DNA from: Verrucomicrobiia bacterium
Lineage (GTDB): Bacteria > Verrucomicrobiota > Verrucomicrobiia > Verrucomicrobiales > Akkermansiaceae
Direction of reading: 5' to 3'
NCBI GenBank assembly: GCA_030432565.1
Contig: JAUIGV010000011.1
Span: 62,001-126,000 of the forward strand
Length of the DNA stretch: 64,000 bases
Positions 18,997 through 27,350 of the stretch are shown here, in pieces. The translations under genes and the position numbers were made by a program. A model generated the notes under the pieces. The model had not been told where the DNA came from and made no database searches. It was given only the letters and a program-made list of their open reading frames with translations. The first letter of the stretch is position 1; the number at the start of each line of letters is the position of its first letter.

Positions 18997-19002
18997 GAAG
19001 TT

Positions 19003-20157
19003 ATGAATCGTAAATTAAGGATGGGAATGGTCGGAGGAGGTCGTGGCGCCTTCATTGGACAGGTTCACCGCATGGCCGCCAATCTTGACGGTAAAATCGA
19101 ATTGGTCGCAGGAGCTTTCTCGTCCGATCCCGAGAAGTCCAAGCTTTCGGGGCAGGACTTTTTTATCGACCCTGCACGGGCCTACGGAAGCTACGAGGAA
19201 ATGGCAAAGGCGGAAGCTGCCCGCGAGGATGGAATCGATTTCGTTTCCATTGTGGTGCAGAACCACCTCCACTTTTCCGTGGCAAAATGCTTTCTGGAAG
19301 CCGGGATCAACGTCATCTGCGACAAACCCCTGACCGTGGATCTCGAGCAGGCGAAGGCGCTGAAGAAACTGGTCGAGGACTCGGGGCTCGTTTTTGCCCT
19401 AACCCACAATTACACCGGATACCCTATGGTCAAAGAAGCCCGGCGTATGGTCAAAGACGGTGAGCTGGGACGCTTGCTCAAAGTTGTCGCCGAGTATCCC
19501 CAGGGATATGCGGTGGGCGATGTCGAAGGGGAGGGTTCCGGAGCGATTGCCAACTGGCGCGCCGATCCCAAAATCGCAGGGAAGTCAAACTGCATGGGTG
19601 ACATCGGAACCCATGCGCACAATCTCACCAAGTATATCACCGGCCTTGAAGTCGATGAGTTGGCCGCCGAATTGACGGCCTTCATTCCCGGTCGAGAGTT
19701 GGACGACGATGGTAATTGCCTTGTCCGCTTTACCGACGGGGTGAAGGGGATTATTTATGCGTCCCAGATCTCCAATGGAGATGAGAACAACCTGAATATC
19801 CGTGTTTATGGGACCAAGGCTTCTCTGGAGTGGCATCAGGAAGATCCCAACGAACTGATCGTGAAATATGCCAATGCGCCGAGAAAAACCTATCGCCGTG
19901 GTAACGACTATTTGGGGGCAGCCGCCCAAGAGAACTCCAGAACTCCGTTTGCACATCCGGAAGGATTCATTGAAGCCTTTGCCAATGTCTATTTGGCTGC
20001 GGCCAAGGCAATCAGTGATCAGATTGATGGGAATCCTGCTCCAGAGGGGGGATACGATTTTCCAACCGTAGATGATGGAGTTGCCGGAGTCGCGTTTATC
20101 GGCGCTTGTGTGGAGTCCTCGCAAAACAACGCGGCCTGGACGAAGCTCGATCTCTAG
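19003..20157 (+). CDS. Gfo/Idh/MocA family oxidoreductase 2
   Basis: This 384-residue second Gfo/Idh/MocA dehydrogenase starts 6 bp after the first. Its Rossmann loop is GMVGGGRGAFIGQVHR and the catalytic motif is CDKPLTV, with EKP replaced by DKP but the Lys kept. The active-site region is MGDIGTHAHNLTKYITG. It is not a recent duplicate of its neighbour: the two differ in length, in the Rossmann loop and in insertions (for example residues about 160-190, EYPQGYAVGDVEGEGSG). The pair suggests successive oxidation and reduction at two positions, or two substrates. The precise reaction is unknown. Confidence 0.88.
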   Translation: MNRKLRMGMVGGGRGAFIGQVHRMAANLDGKIELVAGAFSSDPEKSKLSGQDFFIDPARAYGSYEEMAKAEAAREDGIDFVSIVVQNHLHFSVAKCFLEAGINVICDKPLTVDLEQAKALKKLVEDSGLVFALTHNYTGYPMVKEARRMVKDGELGRLLKVVAEYPQGYAVGDVEGEGSGAIANWRADPKIAGKSNCMGDIGTHAHNLTKYITGLEVDELAAELTAFIPGRELDDDGNCLVRFTDGVKGIIYASQISNGDENNLNIRVYGTKASLEWHQEDPNELIVKYANAPRKTYRRGNDYLGAAAQENSRTPFAHPEGFIEAFANVYLAAAKAISDQIDGNPAPEGGYDFPTVDDGVAGVAFIGACVESSQNNAAWTKLDL

Positions 20158-20194
20158 TCTTGAATTATCCACGTTGCATCCCTATCAGTCAGGG

Positions 20195-20800
20195 GTGCAG
20201 CGTTTCTTTAACCTCCTCATCTTTTCTTTTGGGCTCGTTTCTTGTTCCAGTTCGGACAAGGACACAGGTCTTACGGCGCCCGAACCCCAAGGAGCCCGGC
20301 AGGTTGAAATTGGCAAAGATGGTAGCAACAATCCTTTCGCCTTCAATAAAAGCGATGTCGAGCAGGGCGAAAATGGTCTGATCACAGGGGGGAAGCGAAG
20401 TCAGTTTGACCAAAAAACGAATTCGGCCTATGTCAATGCAAACGCCAAGGCACCGGCCTATCTTCAGAAGTCCTACAGCAAGCAAACCTGGGCGGGAGCG
20501 AAGAACTACAGCACAGGATCGTATCAGACCAGCGGCTACCGTCAGTCTGGCCGGAAATCTTGGTTTGGCGGGCGCGAATCGAGCCAAGCCAACAAGATTG
20601 CAAATGCCTCAGGAAAAGGCTTCGGAACGGGTTCCTATCAGACCGGTAGTGCTACGGAGAGCGGGCGCAGAGTTTCCACTGGTTCAAGTGCTTATGTGGA
20701 CCAGCAGGCACGTGACGGCTGGCGCAGAGTGAAAATCATCGAGGGCGACGAGTATCGAAGCATCTCGATGGGACAGGCTAAAAGTCTTCTCGGTCGCTAG
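20195..20800 (+). CDS. Repeat-containing putative lipoprotein
   Basis: I do not recognise the family. With GTG 20195 as start the product (201 residues) begins MQRFFNLLIFSFGLVSCSSS, a good lipoprotein signal with lipobox LVSC and Cys at residue 17; TTG 20174 is a possible alternative adding seven residues. The mature part is polar and rich in Gly, Ser, Tyr and Gln. It holds a short repeat: TGSYQT occurs twice, each copy followed by a stretch ending SGRK or SGRR. This suggests an elongated surface-associated protein. Its stop shares a 4-bp CTAG with the convergent gene. Confidence 0.65.
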   Translation: MQRFFNLLIFSFGLVSCSSSDKDTGLTAPEPQGARQVEIGKDGSNNPFAFNKSDVEQGENGLITGGKRSQFDQKTNSAYVNANAKAPAYLQKSYSKQTWAGAKNYSTGSYQTSGYRQSGRKSWFGGRESSQANKIANASGKGFGTGSYQTGSATESGRRVSTGSSAYVDQQARDGWRRVKIIEGDEYRSISMGQAKSLLGR

Positions 20801-23031
20801 TTTCGGCCGATACGAGTGAGCCGCTCGGTCCAGATCGCGGCCTCTTCCGGGGCAGCTGAAATGCTTTTTCTCGCTTGGAAGTAGTTCGCAAGTGTGTCCA
20901 ACGACGATTGGATGGGTGTCGCCGGTTGGGGGCCGGTTGCAATTTCGCCACAAATGGCTGCCTGTAAGAGCCGCCCGGCTTTCGCCGGTTGGTTGTCTTT
21001 TAGATAGGATTGTCCCAGAGTTGCCAGACAACGGACTGCCTGATGATTCGAGAGATCAGCCAGCTCAGAGGTCAGGTCAATTGTTTCGCGTTTTCCTGCA
21101 AGCGCGGCAAGCTGGAGAGCCAGTCCGGGATTTGCGAGAGTGGGGAGGTGAAGTTCGACGGGAATCTCAACTTGATTTAACTCCCGATTGAACCAGTGAA
21201 GCAGCACGTTTGCCGGATCAATCGAAAGGGCCGTTGATAGCGCTCTTTTGCGGATAGCGAGGTCCCAAGTGTCATCGCGAATAATCGAGAGCAAATCATC
21301 GATTGAAAGCTGAAACCAAGCTGCGGTTTCGACAATTTCCAAAGCCCCGGGCACTTTGAGGAATAAGGCCAACTGATAGAGGTCATCGGTTGGCAAAAGC
21401 CTCGCCTTGGTCGATTCGGCGATCTTGTTTTCGATAATTAACCTGGCTTCTTCAGCCTGATTCGAAAGAAAGTCCTCAACCTTTTTCAGAATAACCAAGG
21501 GTGACTGGGCCGGATCTGGCTCGCGGAAATATTCATACCAAAAAGTAGAGACCTTGGGGTGATACGGAAGCATTCCGGCGATTGATACGGCTCTTTGGTA
21601 GGCTTGATCAGCCATCAAGCTTGAAGCCAGCGGAAGAAGTTCTTCCCGGGAGAAGAAGTTCAGGCCTAATTTCAGAGCCCCTTGAAGCCTCGTGTCTTGC
21701 TGAATTCCCGTCGTGATCAATCGCTCAAAAACCATGCGGGCTTGTTCACGATCACCCGCTTCAAAGTGGAGGGAGGCTAAAGTAAGTCTCATCCGGGTTT
21801 CAAGGGTTTCATCAGGCCCTCCGAGAACGTCCTCCGCAAGGCTGAGAGCCTTGTCGCGCTGGTTGCTCCGCCACAGCAGCCCCGTGGCTGTGATCACCTG
21901 GCCCTCCGACGATAATTTCTCGGCAGCCTCTGTAGGACACGCGAGGCTCATGAGCGTGCGGGCGAGTTCCGACCAATCGATCAACACCGAGGAGGTGAGG
22001 GCTTCAATATCCGGTTCATCGGGGGGGATGCCAAAAAACCGGTGGATTGCCGCCAGAGAAGTGCTGGCCGGGTAATCAATTCCGTCGTCGTTCGAAGGCA
22101 GGGTCAGCGAACCGGCAATCAGGTTGCTCTCATAAGCGAGGACAGGACTTACATTCGGGCCGGATGAAATCTGCAAAATCTTCTCCGGGTTCTGGTGGGC
22201 CCGGGCCCGGAAAAGACCGAGTTCATTGATCCAATTTCCTTCATACTGAATCGGCGGGATTTCTCCGGCAACTTCAAGAAAAGCGATTGCCCGCGCCAAG
22301 TCGTAAGTTGTGTCTTGATGGAGTCCGGATGCAAGGATTCGAACAGCCAGCGGGACATCGCCATTCACGGTCGCAATCCGGGCCATCTCGATGTAGGCCT
22401 CGGTGGCTATTTGATTGGGACAAGTGACCGCCATCTCAAAAACGTCCTTCGTTTCCCTCTTCGCTAAATTTGCGATCATCCGGGACTTCATCGGAAGATC
22501 CTCCCATGAGAGCGCGGCAATAATAGTTCCCCGACAACGAGGGCTCAGGTCAGCCGATAAAAAATCCTTCCAGGAGCTTCGGCGTTCGAGGATTGCCTGG
22601 GTCACAATTTCGGCGAGATTGAAAATATGCCCGGCTGGCATCCGGCGATCGGCCGCCCAGCTATCGAGAAAAACAAGAGCAGGCCTTACACCCTCGGGAT
22701 GGTCGAGAAGCTCTCCAAGTTTGGTGGCCCGGAATTCCGGTTTTGCCAGATTCACGGCCTCCGCGAGCTTAAGCAGGTCGGGCGGAGAGTCTGGCTCCAG
22801 TCCCATCCGGAGACGTTGGAGGACAAAGAGAGCCCGTCTGAAAACCTCTGGATTCTCTTCATGGGAGAGCTTTGTCAAAAGCGGAATCGCTTCCCGGCCG
22901 GCCTTCCAGATCTCCTGAGTCAGCGCTTCCCTTCGTTCTGTTTCCTGCGACCCCAAAACCTCTCGAGCCTCTTCAAGAGGCGGAAGAGCCAGCGCGCTTG
23001 TGATTGTCAGGAGGTGGAGAAAGGATTTCAC
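20797..23031 (-). CDS. Large secreted helical-repeat protein of unknown function
   Basis: This is a 744-residue protein with a signal-like N-terminus (MKSFLHLLTITSALALPP). The first 150 residues look HEAT-like (for example KAGREAIPLLTKLSHEENPEVFRRALFVLQRL). Most of the remainder is helical with TPR-like features: alanine and leucine spaced in helix pairs, such as TLASLHFEAGDREQARMVFERLI and ATLGQSYLKDNQPAKAGRLLQA. No catalytic motif is visible. It is divergent from the K+ channel gene (84 bp gap). It may serve as a scaffold in the periplasm; that is inference. Confidence 0.7.
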   Translation of the reverse strand: MKSFLHLLTITSALALPPLEEAREVLGSQETERREALTQEIWKAGREAIPLLTKLSHEENPEVFRRALFVLQRLRMGLEPDSPPDLLKLAEAVNLAKPEFRATKLGELLDHPEGVRPALVFLDSWAADRRMPAGHIFNLAEIVTQAILERRSSWKDFLSADLSPRCRGTIIAALSWEDLPMKSRMIANLAKRETKDVFEMAVTCPNQIATEAYIEMARIATVNGDVPLAVRILASGLHQDTTYDLARAIAFLEVAGEIPPIQYEGNWINELGLFRARAHQNPEKILQISSGPNVSPVLAYESNLIAGSLTLPSNDDGIDYPASTSLAAIHRFFGIPPDEPDIEALTSSVLIDWSELARTLMSLACPTEAAEKLSSEGQVITATGLLWRSNQRDKALSLAEDVLGGPDETLETRMRLTLASLHFEAGDREQARMVFERLITTGIQQDTRLQGALKLGLNFFSREELLPLASSLMADQAYQRAVSIAGMLPYHPKVSTFWYEYFREPDPAQSPLVILKKVEDFLSNQAEEARLIIENKIAESTKARLLPTDDLYQLALFLKVPGALEIVETAAWFQLSIDDLLSIIRDDTWDLAIRKRALSTALSIDPANVLLHWFNRELNQVEIPVELHLPTLANPGLALQLAALAGKRETIDLTSELADLSNHQAVRCLATLGQSYLKDNQPAKAGRLLQAAICGEIATGPQPATPIQSSLDTLANYFQARKSISAAPEEAAIWTERLTRIGRN

Positions 23032-23115
23032 GAGTCAAAAACGTATCCAGAAGACCAATTCTTAGCGATAAGACTCTTCTGGCACTGGCGGGAGGAAACA
23101 TTTAGACTCGGCGGC

Positions 23116-23940
23116 GTGGAAGAGAAAAAGCCCGAAAGTCTGAAGGAACGCTTATGGCGAATTGTTTTTGAGGCTGAGACTCCGCTCGGGAAATCCTTTG
23201 ATGTCATTTTGCTCTGGGCCATCGTCCTGAGTGTTCTTGCGGTCTCGCTCGAAAGTGTTGACAGCATCCGGGAGGAACATGGCCAAATTCTCAAACTTGC
23301 CGAATGGGGATTCACCATTCTTTTCACGGCGGAATATATTTTACGAATCGCTCTCGTCAGAAGGCCTTTTCGCTATGTCACGAGTTTTTACGGAATCGTC
23401 GATCTGCTCTCATGTTTACCGACCTATCTTGCAATCTTGCTGCCAGGAGCGCACTCACTGATGGTGATTCGAATCCTCAGGCTCCTGCGGATGTTTCGTG
23501 TTTTGAAGATGGTGAGCCATGTTAGGGGTGGGGAAACCATTATGCGCGGGTTGATACACAGCCGGGCTAAGATTTTTGTGTTCTTCTTCACCGTCTTCCT
23601 CTTTTCCGTGCTCGCCGGCACTCTGATGTATCTGGTGGAGTCGGGAGAGGAGGGGACCCATTTCACCAATATTCCAATTAGCATCTACTACGCCATCGTT
23701 TCGATCACGACTGTGGGCTACGGGGATATGGTCGCGATTACCACGATAGGGAAAATGCTGACCGCCGTCTATGTGCTGACCGGTTACGCCATCATTGCGG
23801 TCCCGACGGGAATCGTGACCTCGGAACTCTTGAAGAGCCATTTTGGGGATCCAACGAGCGATGCCTGCCCGGGTTGTGGAGCCCACGGCCATCTGCCCGA
23901 CGCGAAATATTGCCGCAAGTGTGGCGATAAGTTAAATTAG
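23116..23940 (+). CDS. Voltage-gated-type potassium channel with C-terminal zinc ribbon
   Basis: This 274-residue ion transport protein has six TM segments. The S4-like segment [15 protein letters not shown] carries regularly spaced arginines, and the pore has the K+ selectivity filter TTVGYGD. The cytoplasmic C-terminus ends in a zinc-ribbon-like CPGC...CRKCG (Cys pairs about 18 residues apart). I chose GTG 23116 because it gives [15 protein letters not shown], the usual start of bacterial Kv channels, and avoids overlapping the divergent gene. A GGAGG at 23091 lies 20 bp upstream, too far for a normal Shine-Dalgarno. The same frame stays open upstream to 22627, but that part is antisense to the previous gene. 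Confidence 0.88.
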   Translation: MEEKKPESLKERLWRIVFEAETPLGKSFDVILLWAIVLSVLAVSLESVDSIREEHGQILKLAEWGFTILFTAEYILRIALVRRPFRYVTSFYGIVDLLSCLPTYLAILLPGAHSLMVIRILRLLRMFRVLKMVSHVRGGETIMRGLIHSRAKIFVFFFTVFLFSVLAGTLMYLVESGEEGTHFTNIPISIYYAIVSITTVGYGDMVAITTIGKMLTAVYVLTGYAIIAVPTGIVTSELLKSHFGDPTSDACPGCGAHGHLPDAKYCRKCGDKLN

Positions 23941-23978
23941 AGCATTGCGTCGAGCAGATCCCGGCACGAGGATCAGAC

Positions 23979-24794
23979 ATGTGGAAATCAGCCGCTGACT
24001 ACGAGGATATTCGCTATGAAAAGAGTGAGGATGGAGCGATCGCGAAAATCACCATCAATCGTCCCGAGGTTCGCAATGCCTTCCGTCCTCTGACGGTCAA
24101 GGAATTGCTTTCGGCCTTTGAACTCGCCCACCAGGATGATGGGGTGGGAGTAATTATTCTCACCGGTGAGGGAGAGAAGGCCTTTTGTTCCGGCGGCGAC
24201 CAAAAGGTGAGAGGTCACGCCGGATATGTGGGGGACGACGGAGTCCCTCGCCTCAACGTGCTCGATTTGCAGAAGAAAATTCGTGGACTGCCCAAACCCG
24301 TTGTCGCCATGGTGGCCGGATATGCCATCGGGGGTGGGCACGTTTTGCACATCGTTTGCGATTTGACGATTGCGGCGGACAATGCCCGATTTGGGCAAAC
24401 CGGACCCAAGGTTGGATCTTTCGATGGTGGATTGGGGTCAAGCTATCTGGCGCGCATCGTAGGGCAAAAGAAGGCGAGGGAGATTTGGTATCTCTGTCGC
24501 CAGTACGACGCCACGCAAGCCCTCGACATGGGACTGGTCAACACTGTTGTCCCTCTCGCTGATCTTGAGAACGAAACCGTCAAATGGTGTCGTGAGATGC
24601 TCGATCATTCTCCCTTGGCTCTCCGTTGCCTGAAATCGGCCCTCAACGCAGATTGCGATGGCCAGATGGGTTTGTTGGACCTCGCTGGCAATGCGACCCT
24701 GCTCTATTATATGAGTGAAGAGGCCAAGGAAGGGAAACAGGCTTTCGTCGAAAAGCGGAAACCTGACTTTTCAAAGTTCCCCCGGGTGCCTTAG
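23979..24794 (+). CDS. menB: 1,4-dihydroxy-2-naphthoyl-CoA synthase
   Basis: This 271-residue crotonase-fold enzyme cyclises O-succinylbenzoyl-CoA in menaquinone synthesis. MenB-type elements are seen: [10 protein letters not shown], the oxyanion-hole loop [11 protein letters not shown] at about 70-80, and [20 protein letters not shown] followed by [14 protein letters not shown], containing residues of the active site. The C-terminal [20 protein letters not shown] is the usual MenB tail. It lies 10 bp before the menA-like gene. No other men genes are within the window, so the pathway is split over several loci. Confidence 0.95.
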   Translation: MWKSAADYEDIRYEKSEDGAIAKITINRPEVRNAFRPLTVKELLSAFELAHQDDGVGVIILTGEGEKAFCSGGDQKVRGHAGYVGDDGVPRLNVLDLQKKIRGLPKPVVAMVAGYAIGGGHVLHIVCDLTIAADNARFGQTGPKVGSFDGGLGSSYLARIVGQKKAREIWYLCRQYDATQALDMGLVNTVVPLADLENETVKWCREMLDHSPLALRCLKSALNADCDGQMGLLDLAGNATLLYYMSEEAKEGKQAFVEKRKPDFSKFPRVP

Positions 24795-24804
24795 GATCTC
24801 CGTA

Positions 24805-25677
24805 ATGATTCCGGCGTGGAAAGCCTGGCTGTTGGCGGCCAGACCCAAAACCCTTCCAGCCGCGATCGTGCCGGTGTGGTCCGGGTGCCTTATGACGGCT
24901 GCCCTCGGGTTTGATATTTCCTATCGCCTTGCCGTGGTGACAATGATGGGGGCCATCTTCATTCAGATCGCAACAAATTTCTTCAATGACGTCATTGATG
25001 CCCGGAAGGGCGCCGACACCATCGAGAGAGCAGGACCGACTCGCGCAACTGCCAGCGGACTTCTTAGCCCAAAGGCAATGTATGCGGGTGCGTCGTTCAT
25101 GCTATTGCAAGCTTTGGTATGCGGGTTCCTTCTCGCGAACGCACGTGGCTGGCCGATTGTCGTAATCGGGATCCCATCTCTCTATTTGAGCTATGGTTAT
25201 ACCGGAGGACCGGTTCCTTTGGCTTACCGCGGGCTGGGAGAGATTTTTGTCATCCTGTTTTTTGGTTTCATCGCGGTGATGGGCACCATCTTTATACAAA
25301 CCGGTCTCTGGCCCTGGCAGGGCTGGATCCTTGGCCTGCAAATCGGATGTCTTTCGGCTGTTCTCATTGCGGTAAACAATTATCGGGATTTGGAGGAAGA
25401 CGAGGTCGCCAATAAACGAACCCTTGTCGTCAGGTTGGGGCGAAAACCGGTGGCTTTTTTGATCTACCTCATGACCATTCTGCCTTCGTTTCTTGTCCTC
25501 GCTTTCCACGATTCGTGGAGCTGGTTTGCCGTTTCCTTTGCCCTTGGGGTCACCTTTCTTATTCTGGAATGGCGGCTTCTGAAACCAGACGGAGTTCGTT
25601 CCAGTCTGCTTGGGCTTTCGGCGCTTCACCTGATTTTGTTTGTAGGTGCACAACACCTCTGCCTGGTATTGACCTAG
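24805..25677 (+). CDS. menA: 1,4-dihydroxy-2-naphthoate polyprenyltransferase
   Basis: This 290-residue UbiA-superfamily membrane enzyme attaches the polyprenyl chain to DHNA, giving demethylmenaquinone. It begins WLLAARPKTLPAAIVPVW, the typical MenA N-terminus, and has the first Asp-rich motif NFFNDVIDARKGAD at about residue 60 and the second, NYRDLEEDEVANKRTL, at about residue 197. About eight TM helices are predicted. ATG 24805 was chosen over the upstream frame extension, which overlaps menB. Together with menB it indicates menaquinone as a respiratory quinone in this organism. Confidence 0.93.
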   Translation: MIPAWKAWLLAARPKTLPAAIVPVWSGCLMTAALGFDISYRLAVVTMMGAIFIQIATNFFNDVIDARKGADTIERAGPTRATASGLLSPKAMYAGASFMLLQALVCGFLLANARGWPIVVIGIPSLYLSYGYTGGPVPLAYRGLGEIFVILFFGFIAVMGTIFIQTGLWPWQGWILGLQIGCLSAVLIAVNNYRDLEEDEVANKRTLVVRLGRKPVAFLIYLMTILPSFLVLAFHDSWSWFAVSFALGVTFLILEWRLLKPDGVRSSLLGLSALHLILFVGAQHLCLVLT

Positions 25678-25708
25678 GCTGGTCGAGGGGTATCTTGCAT
25701 CAACCCCG

Positions 25709-26239
25709 ATGAAAGAACCTGCACCAATTTTCACAAAGCTCTTCGAGTCCCACGTTTGGATCAGACCTGAGGGGCGGGGGACTTTTATTGAAAGTCCGGT
25801 GATCAAGGCCTTTGTTGAAGCCTCGATGGAAGAAGGGGCAAGCGATTTTGTCATCGACCTCGAGGCCTGCCCCGGGATGGATTCCACCTTTATGGGAATG
25901 CTGGCAGGGCTGGGAATCGGATTTCGTAAAAACAAAAAGGGCCAAATTTCAATTGTCGGCACCACTGGGAAGACGCGTGCGTCGCTTAAGGAACTCGGAC
26001 TCCAACATCTTATGAGTATCGAACCTTCGGAAGGCCCGTGGATCGGGAAGATGGAGGAGGCCCGCGCGGATCTTGTCCGTTTGGATCAAAAAACCGGAGG
26101 TGACAAGGAAGCTCACGTTTTGAAGAGCCATGAAGACCTTTGTCTTGCGGACGATGCTAATCTGGATCGCTTCAAGACCGTTCTGGAGATGCTGGGATCC
26201 GATATGACATCCGGGGCTGCCACCCGCCCGGGAAACTAA
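25709..26239 (+). CDS. STAS-domain protein (anti-sigma-factor-antagonist-like)
   Basis: This is a 176-residue protein. Residues about 10-115 form a STAS domain with the phosphorylatable-serine region CPGMDSTFMGMLAGLG, where Ser at about 55 follows the conserved Asp. The C-terminal 60 residues are charged and lack a recognisable domain. STAS proteins bind kinase or anti-sigma partners in partner-switching pathways, but no anti-sigma kinase or PP2C phosphatase is adjacent, so the partner must be elsewhere. It lies 31 bp downstream of menA and may be on the same transcript. Confidence 0.8.
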   Translation: MKEPAPIFTKLFESHVWIRPEGRGTFIESPVIKAFVEASMEEGASDFVIDLEACPGMDSTFMGMLAGLGIGFRKNKKGQISIVGTTGKTRASLKELGLQHLMSIEPSEGPWIGKMEEARADLVRLDQKTGGDKEAHVLKSHEDLCLADDANLDRFKTVLEMLGSDMTSGAATRPGN

Positions 26240-26265
26240 GCCTGAGAAGAAATCACATTTCAGTA

Positions 26266-26294
26266 TTGCCACTCTCGTATCAGCGGGGTAGCTT
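26266..26294 (+). promoter_or_regulatory. Possible sigma-70 promoter for tRNA-Ser
   Basis: TTGCCA (26266-26271) and TAGCTT (26289-26294) are separated by 17 nt, and the tRNA starts 35 nt downstream. The match is moderate and was made by eye. Confidence 0.3.
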
Positions 26295-26329
26295 CCGCCC
26301 GCCTCGACCAAAAGGGCAATTTTTCAATC

Positions 26330-26419
26330 GGACAGATGGCAGAGTGGTCGAATGCGCACGCTTGGAAAGCGTGTGAGGCAGCAATGTCTCCGAGGGTTCG
26401 AATCCCTCTCTGTCCGCCA
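26330..26419 (+). tRNA. tRNA-Ser(GGA)
   Basis: A 90-nt class II tRNA. The acceptor GGACAGA pairs with TCTGTCC (26409-26415), followed by discriminator G and encoded CCA. The anticodon stem CACGC/GCGTG flanks loop TTGGAAA with anticodon GGA at 26364-26366, reading UCC and UCU serine codons. The long variable arm and T-loop GGTTCGAATCC are intact. Confidence 0.95.
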
Positions 26420-26465
26420 TCCTGTTCCCACCCTCGGTTTCCGGGGAAGGTGCGGAGGGATTTCG

Positions 26466-26768
26466 TCAGGACTTCTTTGGAGCCTGCGGATCGGGTTTTC
26501 TTTTAGAGGCCGGGATAAGTCGGCTCGCAATTGCCTGCGCCGCCATGGGGGCCGTCAGCAGGACCAGGATGAGGATGAGTCCCGACAGGAAGATGCTTCC
26601 GGCCTCGGGGAATTCGATCGCGGCGGCCAGCACCAGCAAGATGACGCCCAAGGACGACGCTTTGGTTGCTGCGTGAATGCGGGCGAGAGAATCAGGCATA
26701 CGGACGAGGCCGATGGATGCGATCAGGAAACAAAGACTCCCGAGGATTGCGAGAAGGTGAACGATCAT
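26466..26768 (-). CDS. mrpG: Mrp antiporter subunit G
   Basis: This 100-residue, three-TM protein matches the MnhG/PhaG family: a first hydrophobic helix, then the family signature RMPDSLARIHAATKASSLG at about residues 23-41. It is the last gene of the mrp operon and overlaps mrpF by 4 bp (ATGA-type). MrpG is a small membrane subunit required for activity of the Na+(K+)/H+ antiporter complex. Its stop faces the tRNA-Ser gene. Confidence 0.93.
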   Translation of the reverse strand: MIVHLLAILGSLCFLIASIGLVRMPDSLARIHAATKASSLGVILLVLAAAIEFPEAGSIFLSGLILILVLLTAPMAAQAIASRLIPASKRKPDPQAPKKS

Positions 26769-27025
26769 GATTGAGGCGGGTCAATGAATCGGGCGAGAAC
26801 GATGGAGGACAGGAATCCCAACATGGCGACAAGAAGTCCGAACTGAAGGGCGAGCGGGTTTTTATCGTGAAATGAGAGCAGGATGCAGAGGCCCAGCACC
26901 TGGAAAGTCAAAGTGTCGACCACGATGATTTTGTCGGCCTTGGAGTTGGCGAAGCTGGGAAGAAGCAGCGAGCCAAGAGTGACAAGGATTGCCAGTCCCA
27001 GAATGATGGTAGCGGTGATCAACAT
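26765..27025 (-). CDS. mrpF: Mrp antiporter subunit F
   Basis: This is an 86-residue, three-TM protein of the MnhF/PhaF family. Features include DKIIVVDTLTFQVLGL, the usual conserved segment with Asp residues. I chose ATG 27025; the longer frame to 27154 would overlap mrpE and adds a non-hydrophobic sequence unlike the family. It lies 7 bp after mrpE and overlaps mrpG by 4 bp. Confidence 0.92.
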   Translation of the reverse strand: MLITATIILGLAILVTLGSLLLPSFANSKADKIIVVDTLTFQVLGLCILLSFHDKNPLALQFGLLVAMLGFLSSIVLARFIDPPQS

Positions 27026-27032
27026 GGTTTCG

Positions 27033-27350
27033 TTAGGGGAGTTCGGCGAGGAAGCGTTCGTAGTTTTTCTGAATCTCCCGGATGAGCTTGTCCGGGGAAT
27101 CAGCACCATAAAGCGAGTGCACGACCAGAATGCGGCCCTCGTCTTCTTCGGCAACTGACACTGTCCCCGGCGTCATGCTCACGAGATTAGCAAGAATAAA
27201 GCGCTTGGTGGGGGAAGTCAGGGAAACCGGCACCCGTAGAATGACGGGATTCAGATTTGGATTGGGCGATAGAATATCCCGGGCAACGCGAACTGCCCCT
27301 ACCGCGATGTCGCGGAGATAGAGAAGGGGGAACAAAAGAATCAACTTCAT
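27033..27350 (-). CDS. mrpE: Mrp antiporter subunit E
   Basis: This 105-residue MnhE/PhaE protein is shorter than the B. subtilis subunit (158). It keeps the N-terminal hydrophobic segment, and the conserved region SLTSPTKRFILANLVSMTPGTV at about 43-64 followed by the soluble domain (ILVVHSLYG). The ATG overlaps the mrpD stop by 4 bp. The shorter N-terminus suggests loss of one TM helix, as in some group-2 Mrp systems. Confidence 0.9.
   Translation of the reverse strand: MKLILLFPLLYLRDIAVGAVRVARDILSPNPNLNPVILRVPVSLTSPTKRFILANLVSMTPGTVSVAEEDEGRILVVHSLYGADSPDKLIREIQKNYERFLAELP

Noticed and set aside
22627-23115. Upstream extension of the K+ channel frame
   Set aside because: It runs antisense through the preceding large gene and adds 163 residues unlike any channel N-terminus.
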